A model generated the notes under the pieces. That model was given only the letters and a program-made list of their open reading frames with translations. It had not been told where the DNA came from and did no database searches. DNA of 64,000 nt, from NCBI RefSeq assembly GCF_002093745.1, contig NZ_MTSB01000003.1, forward strand, positions 62,001 to 126,000, written 5' to 3'. How positions within the stretch are numbered: position 1 is the stretch's first letter; each line of letters begins with the position of its first letter. This DNA comes from Pseudomonas graminis (GTDB lineage: Bacteria > Pseudomonadota > Gammaproteobacteria > Pseudomonadales > Pseudomonadaceae). The position numbers and the translations under genes were made by a program. Positions 20,721-29,101 of the stretch are shown here, one piece after another.

Positions 20721-20739
20721 GCAAATTATTATCATTTCC
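20721..20739 (-). promoter_or_regulatory. Fur box upstream of acsF
   Basis: Read on the minus strand, the site GGAAATGATAATAATTTGC matches 14 of 19 positions of the classical Fur consensus, with the core AATGATAAT intact. It lies 27-45 bases upstream of the acsF ATG, as expected for iron-dependent repression of a siderophore operon. Confidence 0.7.
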
Positions 20740-20828
20740 GCAAAAGTGCAACCCGTTGTTTCAAAAAAAAGATGAAATTTAAATGAACGTAATAAAGCGA
20801 ATGTATAAAACAATCAGGCACGCCGTGA

Positions 20829-20853
20829 CACCGAGATAACATCGGTGCTTTTT
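20829..20853 (+). repeat. hairpin CACCGA/TCGGTG followed by T5
   Basis: Perfect 6-bp inverted repeat with a seven-base loop, followed on the plus strand by CTTTTT. The shape is that of an intrinsic terminator for plus-strand transcription, yet no plus-strand gene lies upstream. It could instead stop antisense transcripts or act as an operator for acsF. Confidence 0.45.
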
Positions 20854-21016
20854 ACAGGCCACTCATTAAAAGGGCTGCTTGTTATTCATTATCACGCTAC
20901 TCAAAGACGTTATTGGAATAACGAATACACCCGCCGTACCGGAGTAATGACCATGAACTTACACGCCTTGATTGTTTCTCATCAGGTCAGGCCCTTCCCT
21001 GGGCCGTTTGTTTGAA

Positions 21017-23419
21017 TCAGAACCCGATGGTCGCCGAGAGCAGGTAGGTTCTCGGCGTTGAAAGGGTCAGGCCTGGCTCGCTGTCATCCGAGGCACCGGC
21101 CGAACTCCAGTAGTACTTGTTCATCACGTTCTCGACATTGGCCCGCAGCGTGATGTCCTTCTGATCGACCTTGAAGGCATAACGCGCGCCCACATCGAAA
21201 CGCTCGGAAGAATCAATGCTTTTGCTGTTGGCCTGATCCAGGTACTGCGAACTGGTGTAGATGCCCCGTCCGGTCAGGGTCAGGCCCTGAACGCTCGGCA
21301 CATCCCACTCGGCGCCCAGATTGACGTTGTACTCGGGGGTGGCCGGTGCCCGGTTGCCATCAAACGTGCCGTTGACGGTGTTGGTCAGCTCGCTGTCGAT
21401 GTACATCACCCCACCCAGCAGGCGGAAGCCTTTGAGCGGTTCGCCAAACATGGTCAGCTCGACACCATCGTTGCGGCGCTTGCCATTCGGGCCAAAGACC
21501 CGCGACGCAGCATTGGTCTCGTAGGCTGGCTGCTTGATACGGAAGACGCTGGCGGTGAAGGCGTACGACCCCAGGTCATATTTGGCCCCGACTTCAACCT
21601 GGCGGCTGACGAACGGCGGGAATATCTGGTCCTCGTTCACCGAGGTCGACGGTGCGATCTTGCCCTGGCTCAAACCTTCCATGTAGTTGGCGTACACCGA
21701 CAGATCGTCGGTCACCTTGTACAGAATGCCGCCCGACGGTGAAACCTTTTCCTCATCGTATGACGTATCGCCCTTCACGCCATTGGTCCAGTCGTCGACC
21801 TTGACCCGCTGCCAGCGGGCACCGAGGGTCAGCAGCAGACGGTCATCGAAAAAGCCCAGAGTGTCGGTCAGGGCTAAGCCGCTGAAGCGGTTTTCGGTGT
21901 AGACCTTATCGTCGATGCGCGTCGGGTTGCCGGGTGTGGGGGTGTCGATCGGGTTGTACAGATTGCTGGGCGACGCCGCATAGCGGGCGCCGCCGTTCTC
22001 GAAGTCCATGTAGAAATAGCTGGCCGCCAGATTGACTTCGTGGCTGACCGACCCGGTATTGAACCAGCTACGAACCCCGGCGTTGGCCGTGCGGACGTTT
22101 TCGTCGCGGGTGAAATCGCGTGGCTGGACGCTGAAATCGCCCGCATCATTGGTCACTGATACTGCGTGACGAAGAAAATCATGGTTACTTTTGCGCGCGC
22201 CGACACCGCCATACAGCATGACCGAGTCGCTGACATCGTATTCGGCGTTCACGGCGCCAAACGTGTCCTTGGTGCGGGCCTTGCTCCAGGACTGCGCGTA
22301 GTTGTCACGTACATCGTTGGCGTTGGGCACCTTCGCGTTGGCGCCGACCTGCACGCGCTCCTGCGGGGCGTCGGTGTCGCGCTCGGTGTGCCCGATGTCT
22401 GTCGACAAGCGCAGACGCTCGCCGCGGAAGTCCAGGCCCAGCACGGCCATGTCGCGATCAACGCTCTGGTGGTCCCATTCCGTGTCGCCGGACTGCTTCA
22501 CGCCGTTGAAGCGAATCCCAAACTTGTCGTCTTCGCCAAATCGGCGACCCACGTCCACTGCGGCACCCACCTGCCCTTTGGAGGCGTAGCTGGTGGTGAT
22601 TTCGGTGATGGGCTTGTCCGTGGCACGCTTGGGGACCACATTAATGCCGCCACCGACGCTGCCGCGCGGGGATATGCCGTTGATCATCTGGCTCGGCCCC
22701 TTGAGGATGTCCACCCGTTCGGCCATTTCCATGTCGATCGTGTAAGTCGGCAAGATGCCGTACAAGCCGTTATAGGACACGTCACTGTTGAACAGGCTGA
22801 AGCCGCGAATGGTGAACTGCTCATAACGTCCGCCTGCCGGGTTGGTGGAGCGCACCGACGGATCGCTGGCAATCAGGTCGCCCAGCGTGCGCGCCTGCTG
22901 GTTCTTGACCGCGTCCTTGGTGTAAGTGGTCATGCTGAACGGGGTTTCCATGAAATCCCGAGAACCCAGCATCCCTTGCGAACCTTTGCGGGCCACCTGG
23001 CCGCCAGCGTATTCCTGACCGTCCGTAGCGCTGCTGGCCCCGACAATCGACGTGGGCGCAAGCTGCAAACCGGCGCCCTCGGGTGCAGGGATCAAGGTGT
23101 AGGCCTGTTCGCCCACCGCCACCAGTTGCAGGCCGGAACCCTGCAGCAGACGCGCGAAACCTTCCTCGACCGCGAAATCTCCGGACAGACCGCTGCTGTT
23201 GCGGCCGTTCACCAGCACGGGATCTACCGACAGGTTGACCCCGGCCTGCCCGGCGAAACGGGTCAGCGCAGCACTCAGGCTACCGGCAGGAACTTCATAG
23301 GCACGCTTGCCCGACGTTTCGGCCCAACTGGTCGAGATGAACAGTGGGCTGGAACTCAATGTCAGCAAAAGGCTGAAATGCAACAGCGGACGCAAACGGT
23401 AGGGAGAAACTGCGGGCAT
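21017..23419 (-). CDS. acr: TonB-dependent ferric-achromobactin receptor with signalling domain
   Basis: 800-residue outer-membrane transducer. A signal peptide ends near residue 33 (SWA). An STN signalling domain follows (about 40-115), which would contact the FecR-type protein in the periplasm. Next come the plug (about 140-270, with RYEQFTIRGFSLFNSD and ERVDILKGPSQMI) and a beta-barrel ending in the canonical terminal Phe (LLSATIGF). The STN domain and the adjacent sigma/regulator genes indicate cell-surface signalling, in which ligand binding induces receptor expression. Its place beside acsF-cbrD points to ferric achromobactin as ligand; the name acr follows the Dickeya locus. Confidence 0.88.
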   Translation of the reverse strand: MPAVSPYRLRPLLHFSLLLTLSSSPLFISTSWAETSGKRAYEVPAGSLSAALTRFAGQAGVNLSVDPVLVNGRNSSGLSGDFAVEEGFARLLQGSGLQLVAVGEQAYTLIPAPEGAGLQLAPTSIVGASSATDGQEYAGGQVARKGSQGMLGSRDFMETPFSMTTYTKDAVKNQQARTLGDLIASDPSVRSTNPAGGRYEQFTIRGFSLFNSDVSYNGLYGILPTYTIDMEMAERVDILKGPSQMINGISPRGSVGGGINVVPKRATDKPITEITTSYASKGQVGAAVDVGRRFGEDDKFGIRFNGVKQSGDTEWDHQSVDRDMAVLGLDFRGERLRLSTDIGHTERDTDAPQERVQVGANAKVPNANDVRDNYAQSWSKARTKDTFGAVNAEYDVSDSVMLYGGVGARKSNHDFLRHAVSVTNDAGDFSVQPRDFTRDENVRTANAGVRSWFNTGSVSHEVNLAASYFYMDFENGGARYAASPSNLYNPIDTPTPGNPTRIDDKVYTENRFSGLALTDTLGFFDDRLLLTLGARWQRVKVDDWTNGVKGDTSYDEEKVSPSGGILYKVTDDLSVYANYMEGLSQGKIAPSTSVNEDQIFPPFVSRQVEVGAKYDLGSYAFTASVFRIKQPAYETNAASRVFGPNGKRRNDGVELTMFGEPLKGFRLLGGVMYIDSELTNTVNGTFDGNRAPATPEYNVNLGAEWDVPSVQGLTLTGRGIYTSSQYLDQANSKSIDSSERFDVGARYAFKVDQKDITLRANVENVMNKYYWSSAGASDDSEPGLTLSTPRTYLLSATIGF

Positions 23420-23449
23420 AGAAGGAAGCTCTCATATTTTGTTCACTTA

Positions 23450-23463
23450 CCTGACATGACAGG
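23450..23463. promoter_or_regulatory. imperfect palindrome upstream of the receptor gene
   Basis: CCTGACATGACAGG is palindromic at 12 of 14 positions and lies 31-44 bases upstream of the receptor ATG, just after a run of eight T read on the minus strand that follows the fecR-like gene. It may be part of the FecI-dependent promoter or a small hairpin in the leader. This is positional inference. Confidence 0.35.
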
Positions 23464-23487
23464 CGAGACAAAAAAAAGGGACAGGCT

Positions 23488-24453
23488 TCACGCATTATTT
23501 TTCAGGGAAGTGCTTGTTCGAGGGACCAGCGTGATCCAGTAACGGGTGCGCATCTGCACCTCGACCGGCAGGCTGGCGGCCAGCAATGACAGTACACGGT
23601 CGGTATTGTCTACCCGGAAACTGCCGGTCACCCGCAAGGTTTCAAGCGCCGGTTCCCAGCGCAGCAAGCCCGGACGGTAGCGGCCAAGCTCGCGCAGGAA
23701 GTCGCCCAGTGGCTGGTTTTGAGCGGTCAGTACGCCCTCGCGCCAGCCTGGCAGCATGGCATCGAAAGCGCTGACAGGTCCTGCGCCACTCCGCTGCAGG
23801 CTCATCTGTTGCAAGGCGCGCAAGGTCAGTGCAGGCCCCTGGACGGGATGAATCTGTACCGCACCGCTGACCACTGACACCCGGCAGTCATTCTCGTTGA
23901 GACGGACGCAGACTTCGCTCTGACTGACGACGACACGGCCATAAGGCCCTTCGACAGTCAACGCCGCCCTGCCCGGCACGTTGAGTGACATCTCCCCACG
24001 TACCAACGTAATACGCCGAGTGGTCAGATCAACGTTCACAGCGCTATCGGTGTTCAACTGCAAGCTGCTGCCGTCGGCCAGCGAAACCCGCTTGTGCTCA
24101 CCCACGGAGGTTTGCAGATCGGCACGCCAGACATCCAGCGGCACCTGTCGCCCCAGCAACCAGGCAGCCGGAACCAGCGTCACGGCACCCAGCGCTCTTT
24201 TCAGTGCCGCTCGCCGCGCCTTGTCAGGTCGATCAAGCGTGGCCATGGCCAGATGGCTCGGCAGGCCCAAAAAGCGTTGTCGCAACTGCTGCGCCCTTTG
24301 CCAGGCGCGCTCGTTGCTGGCGGAACTGTCGCGCCAGTGTTGCAGCATCGCGTGATCTTCTTCACTGGCACCGCCGGACTCCAGCAAGGCCAGCCATTGC
24401 GCTGCCCGGCGTACGACCTCGCGCTCTTCGTTCGACGGTGCCGAGCGAATCAC
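23488..24453 (-). CDS. FecR-type sigma-factor regulator
   Basis: 321-residue inner-membrane regulator of cell-surface signalling. The cytoplasmic N-terminal FecR_N region (about 10-60, with the WLALLESG and HWRDSSASNERAW segments) would bind the sigma factor. One membrane helix (about 88-105) is followed by a periplasmic FecR domain (TSVGEHKRVSLADGSSLQLN, VRGEMSLNV) that would contact the STN domain of the receptor. The start overlaps the sigma gene stop (ATGA). It is expected to control expression of the neighbouring receptor gene; the anti-sigma or pro-sigma direction cannot be told from sequence. Confidence 0.88.
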   Translation of the reverse strand: MIRSAPSNEEREVVRRAAQWLALLESGGASEEDHAMLQHWRDSSASNERAWQRAQQLRQRFLGLPSHLAMATLDRPDKARRAALKRALGAVTLVPAAWLLGRQVPLDVWRADLQTSVGEHKRVSLADGSSLQLNTDSAVNVDLTTRRITLVRGEMSLNVPGRAALTVEGPYGRVVVSQSEVCVRLNENDCRVSVVSGAVQIHPVQGPALTLRALQQMSLQRSGAGPVSAFDAMLPGWREGVLTAQNQPLGDFLRELGRYRPGLLRWEPALETLRVTGSFRVDNTDRVLSLLAASLPVEVQMRTRYWITLVPRTSTSLKNNA

Positions 24454-24959
24454 CAGTCCACCAGCAGGCAGTGCTCGTAGGCTTGTGCCATGTAACGTTT
24501 GACGGTGCGTTCGGACACCTGCAAGCGCTCGGCGATCTCGCGATAACCCAGGCCTTCAAGCTGGCTCCAGAGAAACGCGCGGCGCACCACGGCCGACAGA
24601 CCATCCAGCAACTCGTCCAGCGCTTGCAGGGTTTCGAGCAACAGCCAGCGCTGCTCGGGAGACGGCACACTCTGTTCAGGCAACTGCGCCAGCGCCTCCA
24701 GATACGCCTGTTCGAGGCTGCGGCGCGTGTAGAAATTGCTGAGCAGACGCTTGCCCACGGTCAGCAGATACGCTCGCGGCTCTTGCATGTCGGCGATCTG
24801 TTGAGAGCTGGACAACACCCGCAGAAACGTATCCTGACTCAGGTCCGCAGCATCCCAGGCATTGCCCATGCGCTTGCGCAGCCAGTTTTCGAGCCAGCCG
24901 TGGTGGTCGCGGTACAGGGCATGCAGGGTCTGCGGAGGTAGGGTCGCTGTGTCAATCAT
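24450..24959 (-). CDS. FecI-type iron-starvation ECF sigma factor
   Basis: About 169-residue ECF sigma factor. Region 2 includes NAWDAADLSQDTFLRVL and region 4 has the helix-turn-helix GLGYREIAERLQVSERTVKRYMAQA. It should direct transcription of the TonB receptor gene in response to ferric achromobactin at the cell surface. The ATG at 24959 (MIDTATLPP) has AAGG at workable spacing; an upstream in-frame TTG at 24989 is less likely. A Fur-like site lies 32-46 bases upstream, fitting iron control. It is translationally coupled to the FecR-type gene. Confidence 0.88.
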   Translation of the reverse strand: MIDTATLPPQTLHALYRDHHGWLENWLRKRMGNAWDAADLSQDTFLRVLSSSQQIADMQEPRAYLLTVGKRLLSNFYTRRSLEQAYLEALAQLPEQSVPSPEQRWLLLETLQALDELLDGLSAVVRRAFLWSQLEGLGYREIAERLQVSERTVKRYMAQAYEHCLLVDW

Positions 24960-24990
24960 GACAAGAGCCTTGAGCGGTGGGTGCGCCAAA

Positions 24991-25005
24991 TGAGACTGAT
25001 TCTAA
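24991..25005 (-). promoter_or_regulatory. possible Fur box upstream of the FecI-type gene
   Basis: TGAGACTGATTCTAA matches about 10 of 14 scored positions of the 7-1-7 Fur motif TGATAATnATTATCA and sits 32-46 bases upstream of the sigma factor start. FecI-type sigma genes in Pseudomonas are usually Fur-repressed. The match is moderate. Confidence 0.45.
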
Positions 25006-25043
25006 TTAGTGTTATATCCCGAGTCCATGCTCTTTTTTTCGAA

Positions 25044-25102
25044 ACGCCCGTTTTCGTTGCGCAAAACAGGCGTCATTGAACCGCAACGCATTGATTTGCG
25101 GT
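25044..25102. repeat. two inverted repeats between the two sigma-factor systems
   Basis: The first hairpin (25044-25073) pairs ACGCC-c-GTTTT with AAAAC-a-GGCGT around an eight-base loop. The second (25080-25102) pairs ACCGCA with TGCGGT. Neither is followed by a T tract in the direction of the minus-strand anti-sigma transcript that ends at 25206, so they are not textbook terminators. Confidence 0.35.
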
Positions 25103-25205
25103 GCGTGCGGAGGAACTGCCGAGTCAAAAAAATGAGTACAACACGCTCACTTTTGTGCCTGCGACGTTTCGCTCATGACACACAAGCACGTGACAGTGTC
25201 GGGAC

Positions 25206-25994
25206 TCAGGTCAGGGCAAGTTGCTGCTGGTGGACCTGTAAATCGGCCATCGGGCTGCGACCGGCCAACATCCATGCATGTCGACCGTCGCGCCAGTGGA
25301 CCACGTTCAGGCCGTGCCGCACTTCTTGAGCCGGAGGGCGGGCCTGTTGGGACGATTTTACAAAACACAGCGCCAGCGGTTGCTGCCGATCGTCCAGGTA
25401 AACCAGTTGGGCAATCAGGTCATGGTCATAACGCAGCACCTGCGCACGTCGCAGGGTCGCCCCCTGAATCGCGACGCCCTGAGGCGTCAGGGCAATGCCC
25501 AGCTGCTCACCAACCCGCGCCAATTGTGCGGCCTGACCAGACGCGCCCTGTTCCAGGCCGTCCAGTGTCTGCGCGGTATAGAGCGCCATGTACTGAGCCA
25601 CCGAGCCTCGCCAACTGCCGTCGTCCACCCGGCGCGACGCTTGCCAGCCGTGCCAGACACGATCCCCCAGCACGCCGGCGACCAGACAGGCTGCGGCCCC
25701 TGCCAGCAAACGTCGGCGTGACCATTGCGGGCTTGCCGGCCCGAGCGCCGCAGGCGGCGGCAATGCGCCAAGCATGGTCTGCAGGTGCGCGGTGGGAGCT
25801 GCGTCCAGCAACGGCGCAAACCCCTCGGGCAAACCCGCGCAGCCCTGCTCGAGAAAAGCCAGCCGCTCGGCGATGACCGGTTCGCGCTCGCGCAACGCTT
25901 CGATGCGCGCGGCATCAGTGGCACTCAATTCGCCGTCGATAAACGCCACCAGCGTGACGTCGGACGGTATTTCGAAGGGTGAATGCGGGCTCAT
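25206..25994 (-). CDS. membrane-anchored anti-sigma factor
   Basis: 262-residue protein with a short cytoplasmic N-terminal sigma-binding segment (SDVTLVAFIDGELSATDAAR), a single hydrophobic helix preceded by arginines (about 96-117) and a periplasmic C-terminal domain with no recognised ligand motif. No zinc-finger HxxxCxxC is present, so it is not the ZAS type. It overlaps the sigma gene stop (ATGA) and is presumed to hold that sigma factor inactive. The signal is unknown. It is distinct from the FecR-type regulator of the adjacent receptor system. Confidence 0.8.
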   Translation of the reverse strand: MSPHSPFEIPSDVTLVAFIDGELSATDAARIEALREREPVIAERLAFLEQGCAGLPEGFAPLLDAAPTAHLQTMLGALPPPAALGPASPQWSRRRLLAGAAACLVAGVLGDRVWHGWQASRRVDDGSWRGSVAQYMALYTAQTLDGLEQGASGQAAQLARVGEQLGIALTPQGVAIQGATLRRAQVLRYDHDLIAQLVYLDDRQQPLALCFVKSSQQARPPAQEVRHGLNVVHWRDGRHAWMLAGRSPMADLQVHQQQLALT

Positions 25995-26530
25995 CGTTGA
26001 CCACCTGACTGCCGGGTCTCTGGATTCATGGTTTGCGCCAGACGGATTCGAGCGGCGGCCAGACGGCTCATCACCGTGCCCATGGGGATTTGCTGAATGT
26101 CCGAGATTTCGCGATAGCTGAGGCCTTCTACGTAGGCGAGAAAAACGCTTTCGCGCAGTGCTTCTGGCAAATCCTGTACTCGGCGCATGACCTGGCTGGC
26201 GAGAATCTGGCTTTCGAGTGCCTGACTTTCATCGGTAGACGCAAGGTCGTCGCTGTTGACAAACCCTTGGCCCCTGCGCACCTGCTGTGAACGGACTTCA
26301 TTGAGCCAGATGGAATGCAGAATCGAAAACAGCCAGCGATCCAGTCGGGTGCCCGGTTGATAATGCCCCGCCCGTTCCAGCGCTCTCACGCAGGTGGCCT
26401 GCACCAGATCGTCAGCAACATGCCGTTGCCGCGACAACACCCAGGCATAGCGCCAAAGCCTGGCCAGGCAGGGGCTCAGACCCTGCCGTACAGTGTCGAG
26501 GCTATAAGGCTCAGGAGGTTCGGTCGGCAC
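25991..26530 (-). CDS. ECF sigma factor (second system)
   Basis: 179-residue ECF sigma factor. Region 2 carries RHVADDLVQATCVRALERA and region 4 the helix-turn-helix GLSYREISDIQQIPMGTVMSRL. The MGTVMSRL form of the recognition helix is typical of stress-type ECF factors and unlike the FecI type next door. It is coupled to the anti-sigma gene downstream and lies 87 bases after the TPR protein gene on the same strand, so it may be co-transcribed with the TPR protein and the cytochrome b561. The regulon is unknown. Confidence 0.85.
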   Translation of the reverse strand: MPTEPPEPYSLDTVRQGLSPCLARLWRYAWVLSRQRHVADDLVQATCVRALERAGHYQPGTRLDRWLFSILHSIWLNEVRSQQVRRGQGFVNSDDLASTDESQALESQILASQVMRRVQDLPEALRESVFLAYVEGLSYREISDIQQIPMGTVMSRLAAARIRLAQTMNPETRQSGGQR

Positions 26531-26617
26531 GAAGGTAAATCCTCAGAGGCACGTCATGCCGGGCAGCCCTCTGGCTGGCAAATCTGCGGCGGCATGCTGT
26601 GTCACAGCCATTCTTCT

Positions 26618-27151
26618 TTACAGTTTTTCAGAATGCCTGATGGCACCTGACAAATCGCGGTATTCCTCACACCCGCGCCCGCACAACCCTTCGATCGCTT
26701 GCAGTTGCTGCTGCGCCAGATCCAGCCGGCCCTGAATCACATACGCTTCGCCCAGGTACTCACGCACTAGCGAGTAACGCGGATCCAGATCGACCGCACG
26801 CAGATAATAACCGATCCCTTCTTCAGTACGCCCCAGCTTGCGCGTGGCATAACCTCGATAGTTGAGGGCCTCGGCGGTGTCGGGGTTTTTCAGCAGATCG
26901 AGAACGGTGAGCGCTTCATCGTAGCGTTTTGCCTTGGCCAGCGCATAGGCGTAATGCGCAAGGTCTGGATCGCTCAACTGACTCTGCTGGGACACGCAAC
27001 TTTTGGCTTTCGAATCCCATGCCTGACCTTTGGGACAAGTGGGCGTTTTCGTCGTGCTGTCGCCCATTGCCAATGCCTGCCCGCAGACCGCGAGGCTCAC
27101 ACAGCAGACCAGCCAACAGGTGCTTGCGGTTTTTGAGATAGAACGTTTCAT
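26618..27151 (-). CDS. exported TPR-repeat protein
   Basis: About 177-residue protein with a signal peptide (MKRSISKTASTCWLVCCVSL..., cleavage near residue 28 after ALA). A short cysteine motif (CPKGQAWDSKAKSC) follows, then TPR-like helices (ALTVLDLLKNPDTAEALNYRGYATRKLG, GYYLRAVDLDPRYSLVREYLGEAY). It is probably periplasmic and acts by protein binding. I chose the ATG at 27151 because GGAG precedes it; upstream in-frame sequence reads into the cytochrome gene. It lies 40 bases after cytochrome b561 and upstream of the second ECF system, which suggests one functional unit. No function can be named. Confidence 0.75.
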   Translation of the reverse strand: MKRSISKTASTCWLVCCVSLAVCGQALAMGDSTTKTPTCPKGQAWDSKAKSCVSQQSQLSDPDLAHYAYALAKAKRYDEALTVLDLLKNPDTAEALNYRGYATRKLGRTEEGIGYYLRAVDLDPRYSLVREYLGEAYVIQGRLDLAQQQLQAIEGLCGRGCEEYRDLSGAIRHSEKL

Positions 27152-27191
27152 GGCTATTTCTCCAGGCTCGGGAAGCGTGACGTGGGTACAA

Positions 27192-27749
27192 CTAACGGTT
27201 TTCAGGAAGCATACGAAGCAAAACACCGTCCTTGAGCCACCAGTGGTGCGCCAGCACCACACAGGCGTGCAACCCGGAAAGAATGATCAGCGCCCAGGCG
27301 ACATTTTCATGCAGGCCACCGAGCGTGTGTTTCCAGTCAGGGTTTGGTGCCATGAGGGCAGGCACTGCAAACAGCCCGAAAAAGTCGAAAGACTCGCCCT
27401 GTGCCCAGCGAAACATGAAGCCCAACACGATCTGGGCCAACAGCAGCCCGTACAGCAAGCCGTGCCCGGCTTTGGCCACGAAGCCAGCCATGCCTTGGTG
27501 ACTGGCCAGACGGCGGCCACGGGTCAGACGCCAGAGCAAGCGACCGACGATGGCGACGCTGAGCAAGATGCCCAAAGAGATATGCAGGCCCTGAAGGCTG
27601 TGCCGAAGCGGTGTGCCTTTGGCCAGAAAGGACCACGTTTGCGCCGTGGCGAACAATGTGACGACCAGTACCGCAGTCGCCCAGTGAAAAAACAGGGTCG
27701 TGAGGTCATAGCGCGGGACATTGCTGGCAGCAGGTTCGATGGCGTTCAT
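27192..27749 (-). CDS. cytochrome b561 family protein
   Basis: 185-residue integral membrane cytochrome b of the bacterial b561 (YodB/CybB-like) type. Four hydrophobic helices are visible, with candidate haem-ligand histidines in FFHWATA, RHSLQGLHISLG and LHACVVLAHHWW. Such proteins pass electrons between quinol and periplasmic acceptors. It is the first gene of a minus-strand group with the TPR protein and the second sigma/anti-sigma pair, so membrane redox sensing or oxidant defence is a plausible context, though inferred. Confidence 0.85.
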   Translation of the reverse strand: MNAIEPAASNVPRYDLTTLFFHWATAVLVVTLFATAQTWSFLAKGTPLRHSLQGLHISLGILLSVAIVGRLLWRLTRGRRLASHQGMAGFVAKAGHGLLYGLLLAQIVLGFMFRWAQGESFDFFGLFAVPALMAPNPDWKHTLGGLHENVAWALIILSGLHACVVLAHHWWLKDGVLLRMLPENR

Positions 27750-27904
27750 CAGGTGTTTCTCTCGACAGGACGGTGTAGGAACTGTCAGTGAACACCCGAG
27801 CCTCAGGCTTTATTCGCGCTGCCTGAAAATAATGATGCGGCACAACCAACGATTGGCGAGCTTTTAGGGCTTGGATTGCCTTCAGCCTGTCTGACTCCGG
27901 CGCA

Positions 27905-29080
27905 TCAAGCCCTGCTTACAGCGCCGACTTTCCTGCCCGCCGAACACTTGCGCAATATCCCCACCAACAGCAGCGCTATCACCGAGAACCAGGTACTGAC
28001 CAGCAGAACCGGCTGCGCGTTTTCGCCTGCGATCCATTGCGACGCCAGCAAAGGGCCAAACGCGCAGCCCAGCAATTGCATGCCCGGGATAAGCCCGGCG
28101 ATCCTGCCCGAGGGATCAATTTGCAGTGCAATGCGCACCTGAAAAGGCGTCAGCATCAGGTAGACCAGCGCAAAGAAGCTGCACAGCCCAAGGAATACCG
28201 TTATGCCCTGATCAGCCGCCACGTACATGCCCAGTGCAATACTGGCCAGCAGCAGCGCGGCCACCGCCAGCATCGAATAGTCGGGCACCCTGCGCACCAG
28301 CAAGATCCCCAGGCATCCGCCCACGACCTGCATGAACAGCATGGCCGATACCAGCAACTGCGCCGCTTGGGAAGTGAGGCCGGCGTGGGTACCCAAGGGT
28401 TCCAGATAGGCCCACAGCGCGCCGATGGCCGAGAGTTGCAGGAATACCAGAATCAGCAGCCCTGCGTGCTTGAAGTTCCATCTGAAACCGGATACGTCGG
28501 GCTGCTTGTCAGGTTGGCACGCCAGTCGTATGGGCAACCAGGCGACGCACACCACCGAAACGGCCGTCAGCACGCCCAGAAACACAAAACCGGCATAGAC
28601 GCTCTGGCCAGGCAATATCCAGAAAGCAAGTACCGCCGCTATCAGTGCCTGCGCCAGTGTCTGGACCACCATGAACACGCCTGCCACCCGGTCCGGAGCC
28701 GGCCCTTGTACGATCAGGCTGACGGCCCCCCATAACAGCAACCCTTCGGCCAGCCCTGCCACCGCACGTGCGGCGGTCAACGGACCATCGCCGGTGACAT
28801 TGGCGGTCACCAGGTCCATTCCGGCAGCGAAAAAAAGGGCGATGACCGTGAGCAGGCGCAGGTTCAGCCTTGACCGCAGCAAGTCGCCCAGCACCACGCC
28901 CAGCCCCAGCGCGACGATTTCCCCCATGGCGACCAGCCCGACGCCCTCCAGTGACACGTGGTTCTGCGCGAGCAACTCACCCAGCAATAGCGGTTGCAGC
29001 CCCACCATCAGCACAGCGACTGAGCCCAGAGCCAACGCGGCACTCAGTTGCCTGCGCGTTACAGCGGACGACGTTTGCAT
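27905..29080 (-). CDS. MFS transporter of the sugar-kinase/aldolase operon
   Basis: 391-residue major facilitator with about twelve hydrophobic segments and an arginine-containing loop (GDLLRSRLNLRLLT) after the second or third helix. It is the last gene of a minus-strand operon of kinase, aldolases and aminotransferase, 21 bases after the degenerate aldolase gene. The start has GAGG about nine bases upstream. Most likely it imports the operon's substrate or exports a product or toxic intermediate. The family gives no substrate. Confidence 0.8.
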   Translation of the reverse strand: MQTSSAVTRRQLSAALALGSVAVLMVGLQPLLLGELLAQNHVSLEGVGLVAMGEIVALGLGVVLGDLLRSRLNLRLLTVIALFFAAGMDLVTANVTGDGPLTAARAVAGLAEGLLLWGAVSLIVQGPAPDRVAGVFMVVQTLAQALIAAVLAFWILPGQSVYAGFVFLGVLTAVSVVCVAWLPIRLACQPDKQPDVSGFRWNFKHAGLLILVFLQLSAIGALWAYLEPLGTHAGLTSQAAQLLVSAMLFMQVVGGCLGILLVRRVPDYSMLAVAALLLASIALGMYVAADQGITVFLGLCSFFALVYLMLTPFQVRIALQIDPSGRIAGLIPGMQLLGCAFGPLLASQWIAGENAQPVLLVSTWFSVIALLLVGILRKCSAGRKVGAVSRA

Positions 29081-29101
29081 GGCATGCGCCTCTTCGGAGT
29101 T

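Larger units (their letters stand above)
20695..21016. other. intergenic region between receptor and acsF
   Basis: 322 bases without a convincing gene. It holds the acsF promoter region with a Fur box (20721-20739), a hairpin (20829-20853) and a short GGCCC/GGGCC inverted repeat (20990-21005) just after the receptor stop codon, which might weakly terminate receptor transcription. A 22-codon reading frame on the plus strand (20947-21015) begins after GGAG, but nothing supports it as a gene. Confidence 0.6.

Noticed and set aside
20947-21015. 22-codon plus-strand frame after GGAG between the receptor and acsF
   Set aside because: No downstream plus-strand gene to regulate, no recognisable peptide and only a short ribosome site; chance is the simpler explanation.
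27803-27826. TCAGGC/GCCTGA hairpin below the MFS gene as its terminator
   Set aside because: The T-rich side precedes the hairpin in the direction of transcription, so the intrinsic terminator pattern is reversed.
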